Origin: Vagococcus humatus
Lineage (GTDB): Bacteria > Bacillota > Bacilli > Lactobacillales > Vagococcaceae
Assembly (NCBI RefSeq): GCF_003950325.1
Contig: NZ_PXZH01000001.1
Coordinates: 620,001 to 684,000 of the forward strand
Reading direction: 5' to 3'
DNA length: 64,000 nt
Part shown: positions 56,341 to 64,000 of the stretch, piece by piece
How positions within the stretch are numbered: the stretch's first letter is position 1
Layout of the letters: every line of letters begins with the position of its first letter
Notes under the pieces: generated by a model
What the model was told of the DNA's origin: nothing
Seen by the model: the letters and a program-made list of their open reading frames with translations, nothing else
Database searches by the model: none
Position numbers and translations under genes: made by a program

Positions 56341-57534
56341 ATGAACTATGAACACTTACAAACCCAACTATTTAATCGTCTTGAGCAACGTGAACAAGAT
56401 ATGATTGACTTACGTCGTCATATGCATGAGTATCCTGAAATTTCCTTTGAAGAAGAAAAAACTGCACAATATATTGAAGAGTTTTATAAAGGAAAAGATG
56501 TCAGCATAAAAACCAATGTAGGTTGTCGTGGTATTGTGGTAGATATTAAAGGAGCAAAACCAGGGCCAACTATTGCCTTACGAGCAGATTTTGATGCCTT
56601 ACCAATTCAAGAAGAAACAAATCTTCCCTTTGCTTCAAAACATCCTGGAATTATGCATTCATGCGGTCATGATGCTCACACTGCTTATTTATTAGTATTA
56701 GCAGATGTGTTATTGGAGTTAAAAGATGAACTACCTGGTACCATTCGAATTATTCATCAGCCTGCGGAAGAAAAACCACCTGGTGGCGCTATTGGAATGA
56801 TTCAAGATGGCTGTTTGGAAGGTGTTGACAAAGTATTAGGTTCTCATATCTTAAACAATGTAGAAGTTGGTAAAGTGATGTCAGCTAGTGGACCTATTAT
56901 GACAGGTAATTCTACCTTTTTCATTACCATGTATGGAAAAGGTGGTCATGGATCTATGCCTCATGATGCTAATGATACCATTGTTGCAGGAGCACACTTT
57001 GTCACTGCAGTCCAAACTATTGTCAGCCGAAGAATGAATCCTTTAGAAGCCTCTGCTTTAACAATTGGATCCTTTGATGCAGCTGGTACAACTAACATTA
57101 TCAAAGATTCAATAAAAATTGCTGGCGATATTCGGGTTATGTCTGATGAAAATCGGTATAAGATTGAAAAACATTTTAGAGAGTTATTAGACGGTATTTG
57201 TCAAGGGTTTGGTATCACCTATGACCTTGAATTTACACATGGTTATCCTGTTTTAGTCAATGATAAAGCAACCACTGATCAAACCCTAAGTGCTATCCAA
57301 AATGCTCAAATAGACGAAGTGACTCATGTGTTCTATTGCCCACCCTTCCCTGCATCAGAAGATTTTTCTTACTATGCCCAAGAAAAACCAAGTTGCTTCT
57401 TTTATGTAGGAGCTAAATTAGCTAATCAACCTTATTATCCTCATCACCATCCAAAATTTGATTTTGATGAAAAAAGTTTGCTTATTTCGGCTAAAACAAT
57501 GGGAAGCGCTGCTTTAAATCATTTGTTTACTTAA
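56341..57534 (+). CDS. M20D amidohydrolase (hippurate hydrolase / IAA-amino-acid hydrolase type)
   Basis: The 397-residue metallo-amidohydrolase has the M20D ligands in HSCGHDAHT (about residues 102-110), HQPAEE (about 139-144) and HHPKFDFDE near the end. LRRHMHEYPEISFEE begins the catalytic domain and an inserted lid domain follows (about 185-300). It hydrolyses N-acyl amino acids or similar amides. AAAAAGGAAGGCGTACAATT-ATG marks the start. Operon with the MFS gene. Confidence 0.9.
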   Translation: MNYEHLQTQLFNRLEQREQDMIDLRRHMHEYPEISFEEEKTAQYIEEFYKGKDVSIKTNVGCRGIVVDIKGAKPGPTIALRADFDALPIQEETNLPFASKHPGIMHSCGHDAHTAYLLVLADVLLELKDELPGTIRIIHQPAEEKPPGGAIGMIQDGCLEGVDKVLGSHILNNVEVGKVMSASGPIMTGNSTFFITMYGKGGHGSMPHDANDTIVAGAHFVTAVQTIVSRRMNPLEASALTIGSFDAAGTTNIIKDSIKIAGDIRVMSDENRYKIEKHFRELLDGICQGFGITYDLEFTHGYPVLVNDKATTDQTLSAIQNAQIDEVTHVFYCPPFPASEDFSYYAQEKPSCFFYVGAKLANQPYYPHHHPKFDFDEKSLLISAKTMGSAALNHLFT

Positions 57535-57634
57535 TACTTCATTCCTCTCTGTTTGTCTCTTAAACTAACAAACTGACTATGTTTAGATATAGAAGTTTCT
57601 GCATGTTATCTTTTTCCCCTATTCCCCCAAAGAT

Positions 57635-57698
57635 TCCACACAATAATTATGACTAGAATTAACTTAAATTCTATGTTATATTATTGTGTGGGATTTTT
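57635..57698 (+). terminator. Large inverted repeat with T tract after the amidohydrolase gene
   Basis: TCCACACAATAAT (57635-57647) pairs with ATTATTGTGTGGGA (57680-57693). An inner TAGAATT/AAATTCTA pairing lies in the loop and TTTTT follows. It may end the amidohydrolase operon but is unusually large. Confidence 0.6.
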
Positions 57699-57726
57699 CA
57701 CATTTCAAAACAAAGGGGAATTATGT

Positions 57727-57903
57727 GTGTTAAAAAAATGGCAATCTTTTTCAAAAAAACGTCAATATACTTTACTAGGATTAGCTTTAGCAGTCGGCTT
57801 ACTAGTCGGATTATCTAAAGGGTTCATCTTATATACTGGAATTCTAATCTACTCATATGGCGGAGCTATGTGGATGATGGAACATTTTAATATCACTTTT
57901 TAG
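57727..57903 (+). CDS. Small membrane protein
   Basis: The 58-residue product starts at a GTG (AAAGGGGAATTATGT before it) and reads MLKKWQSFSKKRQYTLLGLA. A basic head is followed by one or two membrane helices (about residues 15-48). An open frame extends upstream through an inverted repeat to 57649, but no ribosome binding site supports that. No family is recognised. It sits between two terminators, so it has its own transcript or depends on read-through. Confidence 0.55.
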   Translation: MLKKWQSFSKKRQYTLLGLALAVGLLVGLSKGFILYTGILIYSYGGAMWMMEHFNITF

Positions 57904-57910
57904 ATACAAA

Positions 57911-57951
57911 AATAGCCACTAAAAGCGAATGTTTAACTTTTAGTGGCTATT
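57911..57951. terminator. Bidirectional terminator
   Basis: AATAGCCACTAAAAG pairs perfectly with CTTTTAGTGGCTATT. Confidence 0.88.
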
Positions 57952-57965
57952 TTAATGTTTGATGA

Positions 57966-58769
57966 CTACTTTAGCAATATTTCTATCTCTTCTAAAACAC
58001 CTGATTCGTCATTAGTGAGACTAGTCACACAATCACTTACTGCTAATAATTCTGGTGCTGCATTTTTCATTGCATAACCTTTTTCTACATATTGAATCAT
58101 CTCTAAATCATTTCCACTGTCCCCAAAAGCAACCGTTGAAGTTTGAGGGATATCTAAATGTTTTTGAATCAACTGAATGCCACTTGCTTTATGTGTTCCT
58201 GGCAGTATCAAATCAACATCTCGCCCACCTGAAGAGATAGGTTTTAATTCTCCCTTTAACCGATTATTTAGCTGAATAAGACCATCAGGCACCTCTTCTG
58301 CACTAGGGAAGGATAAGCCAAATTTTAAGAATTGATCTTGTTCGTACAAAGCATCAAAATCTGCTACCCATTTTAAGTGATGATAATACATACTAGCTTC
58401 ATCAAAATAAGCCTGACTTTCTTTTTGATGAATATAAGCTGAATTTTTGCCACAAACAACCACTTCTACTTTAGGAAACTCAGCTAATATTTTTAACGTC
58501 TGCTTAAAAGTTGCTTCAGAAATACTAGCTGAGAATAATTCTTGCCCTTTTGATATAACCCAAGCCCCATTTTCTGCTACAAAAGATATTTCTTCTTTGA
58601 TTTCTTCAAAAAAAGAAGCCAATTGGTAATACTGATTCCCACTGGCTACCACAAAATGAACCTCTTGTTCCTTCATTTTTTGATACAAAGACTTAAAACG
58701 CTCTCTATTATACGTTTTTTGACTAGTTAAAAAAGTACCATCCATATCTGTTGCAATTAATTTTAGCAT
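57966..58769 (-). CDS. HAD-superfamily Cof-type phosphatase
   Basis: The 267-residue protein has the four HAD motifs: DMDGTFL (about residues 8-14, nucleophile Asp8), VVASGNQ, a Lys in the cap/core junction (HKASG) and FGDSGNDLEM. This is the Cof/YidA-type sugar-phosphate or nucleotide phosphatase; the substrate is unknown. AAAGGAGATGCTAGTTTT-ATG marks the start. It follows the DUF188 gene. Confidence 0.92.
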   Translation of the reverse strand: MLKLIATDMDGTFLTSQKTYNRERFKSLYQKMKEQEVHFVVASGNQYYQLASFFEEIKEEISFVAENGAWVISKGQELFSASISEATFKQTLKILAEFPKVEVVVCGKNSAYIHQKESQAYFDEASMYYHHLKWVADFDALYEQDQFLKFGLSFPSAEEVPDGLIQLNNRLKGELKPISSGGRDVDLILPGTHKASGIQLIQKHLDIPQTSTVAFGDSGNDLEMIQYVEKGYAMKNAAPELLAVSDCVTSLTNDESGVLEEIEILLK

Positions 58770-58798
58770 AAAACTAGCATCTCCTTTCCTACTTTTTT

Positions 58799-59254
58799 CT
58801 ACTTTAATTTAAGTTCTTTTTCAATCAAATTAGCCATAACTTTTTTAAAACGAAGTCGATCTTGTTGTGTAAAAGCTTTAGGTCCTTTAGTTTTTTTACC
58901 TGCTCGGCGCATTTGTGCCCCTAGATAGCGTTGAGTTAATAACATATCGATAGTTTCTTTTCGGTATTCTTGTCCGTTATGATGAAACACTCTAGCTCCT
59001 TTTTCTAGTACTAAGGAAGCTAGACCATAATCTTGAGTAATAACCCAATCAGCTACTTCAATTTCTTTAATAATCCTATAATCCGCCGCATCTGCTCCTT
59101 TATCTACATAAATAAAGGTTAAAAAATCCGGATAAATTTTATCTGTATAATGATCCACACTCGTTACTATCACAACAGGCAACTGATAATTTTGGCCTAA
59201 CTCAATCACTTCATTTTTTACTGGAGAACCGTCTCCATCTATAATTAATCTCAT
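58799..59254 (-). CDS. YaiI/YqxD (DUF188) family protein
   Basis: The 151-residue protein has the DUF188 marks IIDGDGSPVKNEV at the N-terminus, DKGADAADYRI, VITQDYGLASL and the C-terminal KTKGPKAFTQQDR. The fold is PIN-like with acidic residues placed as in nucleases, but no activity has been established. The ribosome binding site is weak (GGATTAGAATAAAT). Its gene lies just before the HAD gene. Confidence 0.92.
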   Translation of the reverse strand: MRLIIDGDGSPVKNEVIELGQNYQLPVVIVTSVDHYTDKIYPDFLTFIYVDKGADAADYRIIKEIEVADWVITQDYGLASLVLEKGARVFHHNGQEYRKETIDMLLTQRYLGAQMRRAGKKTKGPKAFTQQDRLRFKKVMANLIEKELKLK

Positions 59255-59316
59255 ATTTATTCTAATCCTATCTCATTTATAAACTGTTACCGTCTTTATC
59301 ATAGCTTAATCTACTT

Positions 59317-59349
59317 AAAAAGACCAACCCATAACTGAGTTGATCTTTA
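59317..59349 (-). terminator. Terminator after deoR
   Basis: AAAGATCAAC pairs with GTTGGTCTTT (one G-T pair), TTTTT on the minus strand. Confidence 0.7.
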
Positions 59350-59362
59350 TTTTTTGACAAAT

Positions 59363-60313
59363 TTAAAATCTCTGCAGCAATTCTTTTGCTGAATGAGCGT
59401 CAATAATTAATGTATTGGCATATCCACCAACTAAAGCTCCATGAATAGCTGGAACTTTTCTAGACCCTCCCGCTACTAGAATAGTGTCTTTTTTTTCTTT
59501 TAACTCATCTAAATCAATCCCAATAGTCCGGCGATTAATCTCAGGATTAGCAATTTCTCCTGAAGCTGTAATGAATCTTGAAAAAATATCTCCAACTGCT
59601 TCTTTTTTAAAAAAAGCGATTTCATCTTGAGAAAAATAATTTAGATGAAACAACATGGACTCTTCATGAACACTTCCTACTGTAAATACGGCAATATTGC
59701 TCTTTTTTCCTTGATTCATGATATATTGTATATGTCTATCTTTCATGACTAATTCTTTAATTTCTTGATAATCAAAAATAACCGGTAAAGGTAAAATTTC
59801 AGCTTCTCCGTGAAATGCTTGACTGAATAAACTCATAACCTCATGAGAATAGTTGGTAATCGAACTATGGGACTCTCCACCTTTTAATTGAACAATTTTT
59901 ACATGATTTAAGGGAGTGTCTGTTAATTGAGTTGCAACAGAATAAATCGTTTTACCGAAACCAACTCCAATCAGATCCCCATCTTTAACAATCGACTGTA
60001 AGTAATTAGCTGTTTTATAGCCTAGATTTTGTAAAATGTTGTATTCATCAGTAGAGTGAGCATAAGTAATGATCACTTTCTTTAAATGATAGCGTTGAGC
60101 TAATGTTTCTTCTAATTTTAAAGTATCTTCAAATGGATCTAAAATTTCTATTTGCACAAAACCTTCATCTTTGGCATATTGTAGCAATCTAGATACAGTA
60201 GGCCGAGAAAGTTGCATCTCTTTAGCAATCGTACTCTGATCCAAATTACTTTCATAATAATATTTTGCTACTTGTATGGCTTGTTTGACTTTTTTTTTGT
60301 GGCCAGTATCCAA
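59363..60313 (-). CDS. deoR: SorC/DeoR-family transcriptional regulator of deoxyribose genes
   Basis: The 316-residue protein has an N-terminal helix-turn-helix (LDQSTIAKEMQLSRPTVSRLLQYA, about residues 24-47) and a sugar-phosphate-binding domain of the SorC type (GVGFGKTIYSVA, VAGGSRK, GALVGGYANTLI). The SorC-type DeoR of Bacillus responds to deoxyribose-5-phosphate. The start is a TTG at 60313 with AAGGAGGG upstream. It is 171 bases downstream of deoC. Two palindromes upstream of deoC are its likely operators. Confidence 0.88.
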   Translation of the reverse strand: MDTGHKKKVKQAIQVAKYYYESNLDQSTIAKEMQLSRPTVSRLLQYAKDEGFVQIEILDPFEDTLKLEETLAQRYHLKKVIITYAHSTDEYNILQNLGYKTANYLQSIVKDGDLIGVGFGKTIYSVATQLTDTPLNHVKIVQLKGGESHSSITNYSHEVMSLFSQAFHGEAEILPLPVIFDYQEIKELVMKDRHIQYIMNQGKKSNIAVFTVGSVHEESMLFHLNYFSQDEIAFFKKEAVGDIFSRFITASGEIANPEINRRTIGIDLDELKEKKDTILVAGGSRKVPAIHGALVGGYANTLIIDAHSAKELLQRF

Positions 60314-60445
60314 ACCAATCCCTCCTTGTAGTCATTAATAAAAAAACTATAACTGGATTTACTTCAAAAACAGTTTAGCACATGTTTCTCATGAAAACTA
60401 CCTATAAAATAATCTGCATCAGAGAACGACTTATTAAACGATACA

Positions 60446-60480
60446 AAAAAAGAGCGAGATAATCATTATCTCGCTCTTTT
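60446..60480 (-). terminator. Terminator after deoC
   Basis: AAAAAGAGCGAGATAATC pairs with an almost mirror ATTATCTCGCTCTTTT; T tract on the minus strand. Confidence 0.88.
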
Positions 60481-60484
60481 AACC

Positions 60485-61132
60485 TTATTTACCAATAATT
60501 TGCAGACTAGCGCTTGTTCCTAAACGAGTTGCACCAGCTTCGATAAATGCCATTGCTTCTTCTTTTGTATGAATTCCACCAGAAGCTTTCACTTCAGCTT
60601 GATCCCCGACTGTTTCTTTCATTAATTTCACATCATCTAACTGAGCACCACTTGTTGAAAAACCAGTAGATGTTTTAACAAATTCTGCGCCACCTGCTAC
60701 AACTAATTGACACGCACGAACAATTTCTTCTTTAGTTAACAAAGCTGTTTCAATAATAACTTTGACTAATTTATTTGCTTGATGAGCAGCAGTAACCACT
60801 GCTTTAATGTCAGCTTCTACTTGTTTATCATGTCCTGCTTTTAATTCCCCAATATTGATAACCATGTCGACTTCATCTACACCATCTAAAATAGCTTGCT
60901 CAACTTCTGCTACTTTAATAGCTGTTGTATTAGCGCCTAAAGGAAATCCAATAACTGTTGCTGTTTTAACAGAAGTTCCTTTAACTTGGCTATGCACGTG
61001 TTGAACCCAGTAAGGATTTACCATGACTGAGGCAAAATTATTTTCTTTCGCTTCTTTAATAACCTTATCTACTTGTTCTTCTGTTGCAGTTGCTTTTAAT
61101 AATGTGTGATCTAAATAATGAGCTAATTCCAT
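60485..61132 (-). CDS. deoC: Deoxyribose-phosphate aldolase
   Basis: DeoC splits 2-deoxyribose-5-phosphate into glyceraldehyde-3-phosphate and acetaldehyde. The 215-residue TIM barrel has the Schiff-base Lys153 in EFVKTSTGF, the VDMVINIG strand with Asp and the KASGGI segment with a second Lys. GAGGAGGAATTGAA-ATG marks the start. Its promoter overlaps a DeoR-type palindrome; the divergent genes supply uptake and phosphorylation. Confidence 0.97.
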   Translation of the reverse strand: MELAHYLDHTLLKATATEEQVDKVIKEAKENNFASVMVNPYWVQHVHSQVKGTSVKTATVIGFPLGANTTAIKVAEVEQAILDGVDEVDMVINIGELKAGHDKQVEADIKAVVTAAHQANKLVKVIIETALLTKEEIVRACQLVVAGGAEFVKTSTGFSTSGAQLDDVKLMKETVGDQAEVKASGGIHTKEEAMAFIEAGATRLGTSASLQIIGK

Positions 61133-61162
61133 TTCAATTCCTCCTCGTTTAATTCACTTGTA

Positions 61163-61191
61163 TCATAGCATTATTTTTTACATTTGTAAAA
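61163..61191 (-). promoter_or_regulatory. deoC promoter with operator 1
   Basis: On the minus strand TTTACA (61191-61186), 17 bases and TATGAT (61168-61163) form the promoter. Its -35 is one arm of the palindrome TTTACATTTGTAAA (61178-61191). Confidence 0.75.
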
Positions 61192-61242
61192 TACTATTTT
61201 GAACATTATTTCTTTTTATAGAAAATTATTTCAATTACAGTA

Positions 61243-61271
61243 TTTACATTTGTAAAAAACAGGTGTATGGT
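61243..61271 (+). promoter_or_regulatory. Permease-operon promoter with operator 2
   Basis: A second identical TTTACATTTGTAAA lies at 61243-61256. Its first half, TTTACA, is the -35 of a plus-strand promoter with TATGGT 17 bases downstream (61266-61271). Confidence 0.65.
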
Positions 61272-61323
61272 TAAGACAGCTTGAGAAAAGGGTTACAACA
61301 TTATGAGGAGGTGGTATTAAGGC

Positions 61324-61368
61324 TTGACTCGTTTATTACTTACCTATTTTCTCACAAAAACAGAATGA
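61324..61368 (+). CDS. Possible 14-codon leader ORF before the permease
   Basis: TTG at 61324 opens 14 codons (LTRLLLTYFLTKTE), with AGGAGGTGG about 10 bases upstream and a TGA 18 bases before the permease start. The strong ribosome binding site has no other gene to serve. It may be a leader peptide or the remains of one. Confidence 0.35.
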   Translation: MTRLLLTYFLTKTE

Positions 61369-61386
61369 TTATGGAGGATGTTTACC

Positions 61387-62739
61387 ATGTTAGATCACAC
61401 CACAACCCAAGCAACACCTGTTCCAAAAAAATCCTTTCATTTATTTAAATTAAAGGCAAAACAATTAGATGACGGTTATTTAGACCGAATTCCTTGGTTT
61501 CAATTTATTTTGCTCTCACTATTATTTCCAATGTGGGCTGCTGCTGCTAGCTTAAACGATATTTTGATTACCCAGTTTAAAACCATCTTTACTTTGAGTA
61601 ACTTTGCAAGTGCTTTCGTTCAAAGTGCTTTTTACGGCGGATATTTTTTAATTGCTATCCCAGCTTCACTAGTTATTAAAAAAACTTCTTATAAATTAGC
61701 TATTTTAATTGGATTACTTTTATATACTGTCGGTTGTACCTTGTTTTTCCCAGCTTCCCATATGGCAACTTATAGTATTTTCCTAGCGGCTATTTTTGCC
61801 ATTGCCGTTGGGTTAAGCTTTTTAGAAACTTCAGCTAATACTTATAGTTCTCTTTTAGGACCAAAAGAAACCACCACTTTACGTCTAAATATTTCTCAAA
61901 CCTTCTACCCAATTGGGGCAATTGCTGGAATTGTGTTAGGTAAATACTTAATTTTTGGTGAAGGTGCTAGTTTAGAAGAGCAAATGAAAGGGTTAACAGG
62001 TATCGAACGAGTTCAATTTGGCGAGCAAATGCTACAAAAAACCCTACTTCCTTATAAATTTATTATTATTGTGTTAATCGCTATGATGATTTTATTTATC
62101 TTAACTGAATTCCCTGCTAGCAAACCTAAAGATGAACCTAATACAGAAAGTGCTAAAATTTCTGAAACATTGGCCTATTTAGCTAAAAACAAAGAGTTTT
62201 TAAAAGGCATTGGCACAGAATTTATGTATATTGGTATGCAGACAGCAGTTTGGTCTTTTACCATTCGTCTAGCTATGTCTTTACATGGCAGTATCAATGA
62301 ACGTAGTGCTTCTACATTTATGATTTACAGTTACATTGCTTTCTTCTTAGGAAAAATCATTGCTAACTTCTTAATGAACAAAATGTCCCCTTCTAAAGTT
62401 TTATATATTTATGGTATTTTAGGCTCTTTATCTTTAGCTTATATTATGCTAGTTCATAATATGTCAGCGGTTTACTTTACTATTTTAGTCAGTGGATTAT
62501 TTGGTCCATGTTGGGCAACTATTTACTCACAAACATTGGATACTGTAACAGACAAACGTCATACAGCTACTGCTGGTGCTATTATCGTTATGTCTATTAT
62601 TGGTGGGGCAATTATCCCATTAATTCAAGGTCTAGTAGCAGACTGGACAGGTTCTATGTCTTACTCTTTCGTTGTTTCATTAATTTGTTTTGTAGTAGTA
62701 GTTATTTACTCAAAAGATCGAATGAAAAAGCAAGCTTAA
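61387..62739 (+). CDS. FucP-type MFS sugar permease, probably deoxyribose
   Basis: The 450-residue protein has 12 membrane segments and the FucP-family signature FLETSANTYSSLLGP (about residues 150-164). The position with deoC, a DeoX-like protein and a PfkB kinase under a shared operator pair points to deoxyribose uptake, as for DeoP. An ATG at 61378 is in frame, but GGAGG ends one base before it. The ATG at 61387 has correct spacing, so I use it. Confidence 0.88.
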   Translation: MLDHTTTQATPVPKKSFHLFKLKAKQLDDGYLDRIPWFQFILLSLLFPMWAAAASLNDILITQFKTIFTLSNFASAFVQSAFYGGYFLIAIPASLVIKKTSYKLAILIGLLLYTVGCTLFFPASHMATYSIFLAAIFAIAVGLSFLETSANTYSSLLGPKETTTLRLNISQTFYPIGAIAGIVLGKYLIFGEGASLEEQMKGLTGIERVQFGEQMLQKTLLPYKFIIIVLIAMMILFILTEFPASKPKDEPNTESAKISETLAYLAKNKEFLKGIGTEFMYIGMQTAVWSFTIRLAMSLHGSINERSASTFMIYSYIAFFLGKIIANFLMNKMSPSKVLYIYGILGSLSLAYIMLVHNMSAVYFTILVSGLFGPCWATIYSQTLDTVTDKRHTATAGAIIVMSIIGGAIIPLIQGLVADWTGSMSYSFVVSLICFVVVVIYSKDRMKKQA

Positions 62740-62784
62740 ACAAAAAATTAACATTAATTATAAATTATACTGGAGGTTATTTTC

Positions 62785-63804
62785 ATGACACACACATTAC
62801 ATTTTACCCATGCTATGTTTACAGAAAAAGAACAACTTATTTTCGAAAACCAACACTTCTCTGTAACTACTTTTACTTACCCTTCTGGTGTTGAGGCAGT
62901 TACCTTAACTAACTCTAAAGGACATTTAACCCTTCTTCCTTATATGGGGTTAATTATTTGGGACGCTGTTTTTGAAGGTGTTTCCTTAAAAATGAAAGAT
63001 ATGTTCACTCAACCATTACCTGGAGATAATATTGCAGATACTTATGGCTGTTTTCAATTTAACTCAGGTCTTTTAGCTAACGGTACTCCTGGTCCTGAAG
63101 ATGACTACGGCTTACACGGTGAATTTCCTACTGCAACTATGGATGAAGCTTATTTAACTTTTGATGAAAACTCTTTAACGATTCATAGTCAAAAAGAATA
63201 CGTTAAAGGTTTTGGTCATCATTATTTAGCAGAACCATTTGTTACTTTGCACCAAAACTCTGGATTATTTGATATCGAATTAACAGTTACTAACCTATCA
63301 AATTACCAACCTATGCCTTTACAATATATGTGTCATATGAATTACGCTTATTCTGATCAAGGTATTATTAGTCAAAACTTCCCTGACGAAGCCTTTACTT
63401 TACGTCAAACAATTCCTGGTCATGTCCATCCTACTGAAGACTGGTTAGCTTATAATGAAAAATTAAAAGAATCTGGTCAATTAATTAATCACTTAGACGA
63501 CAGCCAACATTACGATCCTGAAATTGTCTTCTTCACAGAAGATTTAACTAAACATGTAGAACAAGCAGAATTTAGAATGACTGTAGAAAAAGAACATCAA
63601 TTTTTAACTACTTTTAAAACAGAACAATTTCCAATTACTACACGTTGGTTATTACATAACGCAGATCAACAAGTTGCTGCATTTGCTTTACCTGGAACAA
63701 GTCGTCCAGAAGGTTTCCATGCAGCCAAAGAAGCTGGTACATTAATTTATTTAGATCCACATGAAACACGTTCATTCAAAGTAACTACTGGGCTAGAAAA
63801 ATAA
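62785..63804 (+). CDS. Aldose 1-epimerase-like protein (DUF4432, DeoX type)
   Basis: The 339-residue beta-sandwich protein of the galactose-mutarotase-like superfamily has DDYGLHGEFPTA (histidine region, about residues 112-123) and MCHMNYAYSD. In enteric deo operons a similar protein, DeoX, accompanies deoK and deoP and probably interconverts deoxyribose anomers. ACTGGAGGTTATTTTC-ATG marks the start, 45 bases after the permease. Confidence 0.8.
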   Translation: MTHTLHFTHAMFTEKEQLIFENQHFSVTTFTYPSGVEAVTLTNSKGHLTLLPYMGLIIWDAVFEGVSLKMKDMFTQPLPGDNIADTYGCFQFNSGLLANGTPGPEDDYGLHGEFPTATMDEAYLTFDENSLTIHSQKEYVKGFGHHYLAEPFVTLHQNSGLFDIELTVTNLSNYQPMPLQYMCHMNYAYSDQGIISQNFPDEAFTLRQTIPGHVHPTEDWLAYNEKLKESGQLINHLDDSQHYDPEIVFFTEDLTKHVEQAEFRMTVEKEHQFLTTFKTEQFPITTRWLLHNADQQVAAFALPGTSRPEGFHAAKEAGTLIYLDPHETRSFKVTTGLEK

Positions 63805-63857
63805 TTTAATCTATCCCCTATTATAAAAAAACAGAGAAATGAAGGAGAATACAAACC

Positions 63858-64000
63858 ATGAATGATATAACTGTTATCGGTTCAAATATGATTGACTTAA
63901 TTACTTATACAAATAGAATGCCTGTTGAAGGTGAAACAATTGAAGCACCAGAATTTGAAATGGGATTTGGCGGGAAAGGTTCTAACCAAGCAGTAGCTGC
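63858..64000 (+). CDS. PfkB-family kinase (ribokinase/deoxyribokinase), N-terminal fragment
   Basis: The first 47 codons, cut by the window end, read MNDITVIGSNMIDLITYTNR and then GEFIGGFGGKGSNQA-like FEMGFGGKGSNQAVAA. This is the ribokinase N-terminus with the sugar-binding GGKGxNQA motif. In the deoxyribose operon it is most likely deoxyribokinase (DeoK), which makes the 5-phosphate that DeoC cleaves. GAAGGAGAATACAAACC-ATG marks the start. Confidence 0.85.
   Translation, partial: MNDITVIGSNMIDLITYTNRMPVEGETIEAPEFEMGFGGKGSNQAVA

Noticed and set aside
62508-62894. 128-codon open frame across the permease/DeoX junction
   Set aside because: It overlaps two well-supported genes in another phase and its composition is not protein-like.

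Overview
The window is a chromosomal segment of a low-GC Gram-positive coccus of the order Lactobacillales, most likely Enterococcaceae (Enterococcus or Vagococcus type). I infer this from the low GC, strong AGGAGG ribosome binding sites, the complete mevalonate operon (two GHMP kinases, a decarboxylase and a type 2 IPP isomerase), the cdaA-cdaR-glmM operon, PepS, DnaD, and a glycerol kinase carrying the HPr-phosphorylated histidine at residue 232. I see no rRNA, tRNA, CRISPR array, prophage or insertion sequence. Most of the window is stable core genome with accessory sugar and efflux genes in between.

Layout. 1-4.4 kb (minus strand): translation genes pyrH (cut by the window edge), tsf and rpsB, then the t6A cluster tsaD-rimI-tsaB. 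4.5-8.1 kb: a shortened, apparently inactive GalT relative, nagB behind GntR-type operators, and an orphan glpK. 8.4-12.3 kb: a metallophosphoesterase, a GntR/ABC-transporter operon whose ATPase is split by a -1 frameshift at a T TTA AAC heptamer, a small protein and a GNAT acetyltransferase. 12.3-19.8 kb: glmS, a Bcr/CflA efflux gene behind a 24-codon leader ORF, then cdaA-cdaR-glmM (c-di-AMP synthesis tied to cell-wall precursors) and nth. 19.9-31 kb: dnaD, a P-type ATPase, a lysozyme-like protein, apt, recJ, a LapA-type membrane protein, an SDR, rnz, a DUF1269-like protein and obg.

31.1-40 kb (plus strand): a cyclophilin lipoprotein; an operon that starts with a TctB-like/TctA-like permease pair and continues into mvaK1-mvaD-mvaK2-fni; then a zinc-ribbon membrane protein paired with a condensation-like acyltransferase. 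40-46.6 kb: an SMR exporter behind a 22-bp perfect inverted repeat, a cold-shock gene, an ECF sigma/anti-sigma pair with its own ECF promoter, a divergent FolD behind a structured leader, a TetR regulator and pepS.

46.7-58 kb: carbohydrate and peptide utilisation: a 6-phospho-beta-glucosidase, a VanZ-like protein, a GH2 beta-galactosidase, an Ogt methyltransferase and an AraC regulator fused to a GH39-like domain, opposite an MFS transporter and an M20 amidohydrolase. 58-64 kb: a HAD phosphatase, a DUF188 protein and a deoxyribose regulon. In that regulon deoR and deoC lie on the minus strand and a FucP-type permease, a DeoX-like epimerase and a PfkB kinase (cut by the window end) on the plus strand, with two identical palindromic operators over the divergent promoters.

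The candidates for undescribed biology are the frameshifted ABC ATPase, the leader ORF before the efflux pump, the inverted repeat before the SMR gene, the folD-like leader RNA, the transporter pair in the mevalonate operon, the zinc-ribbon/acyltransferase pair and the degenerate GalT.
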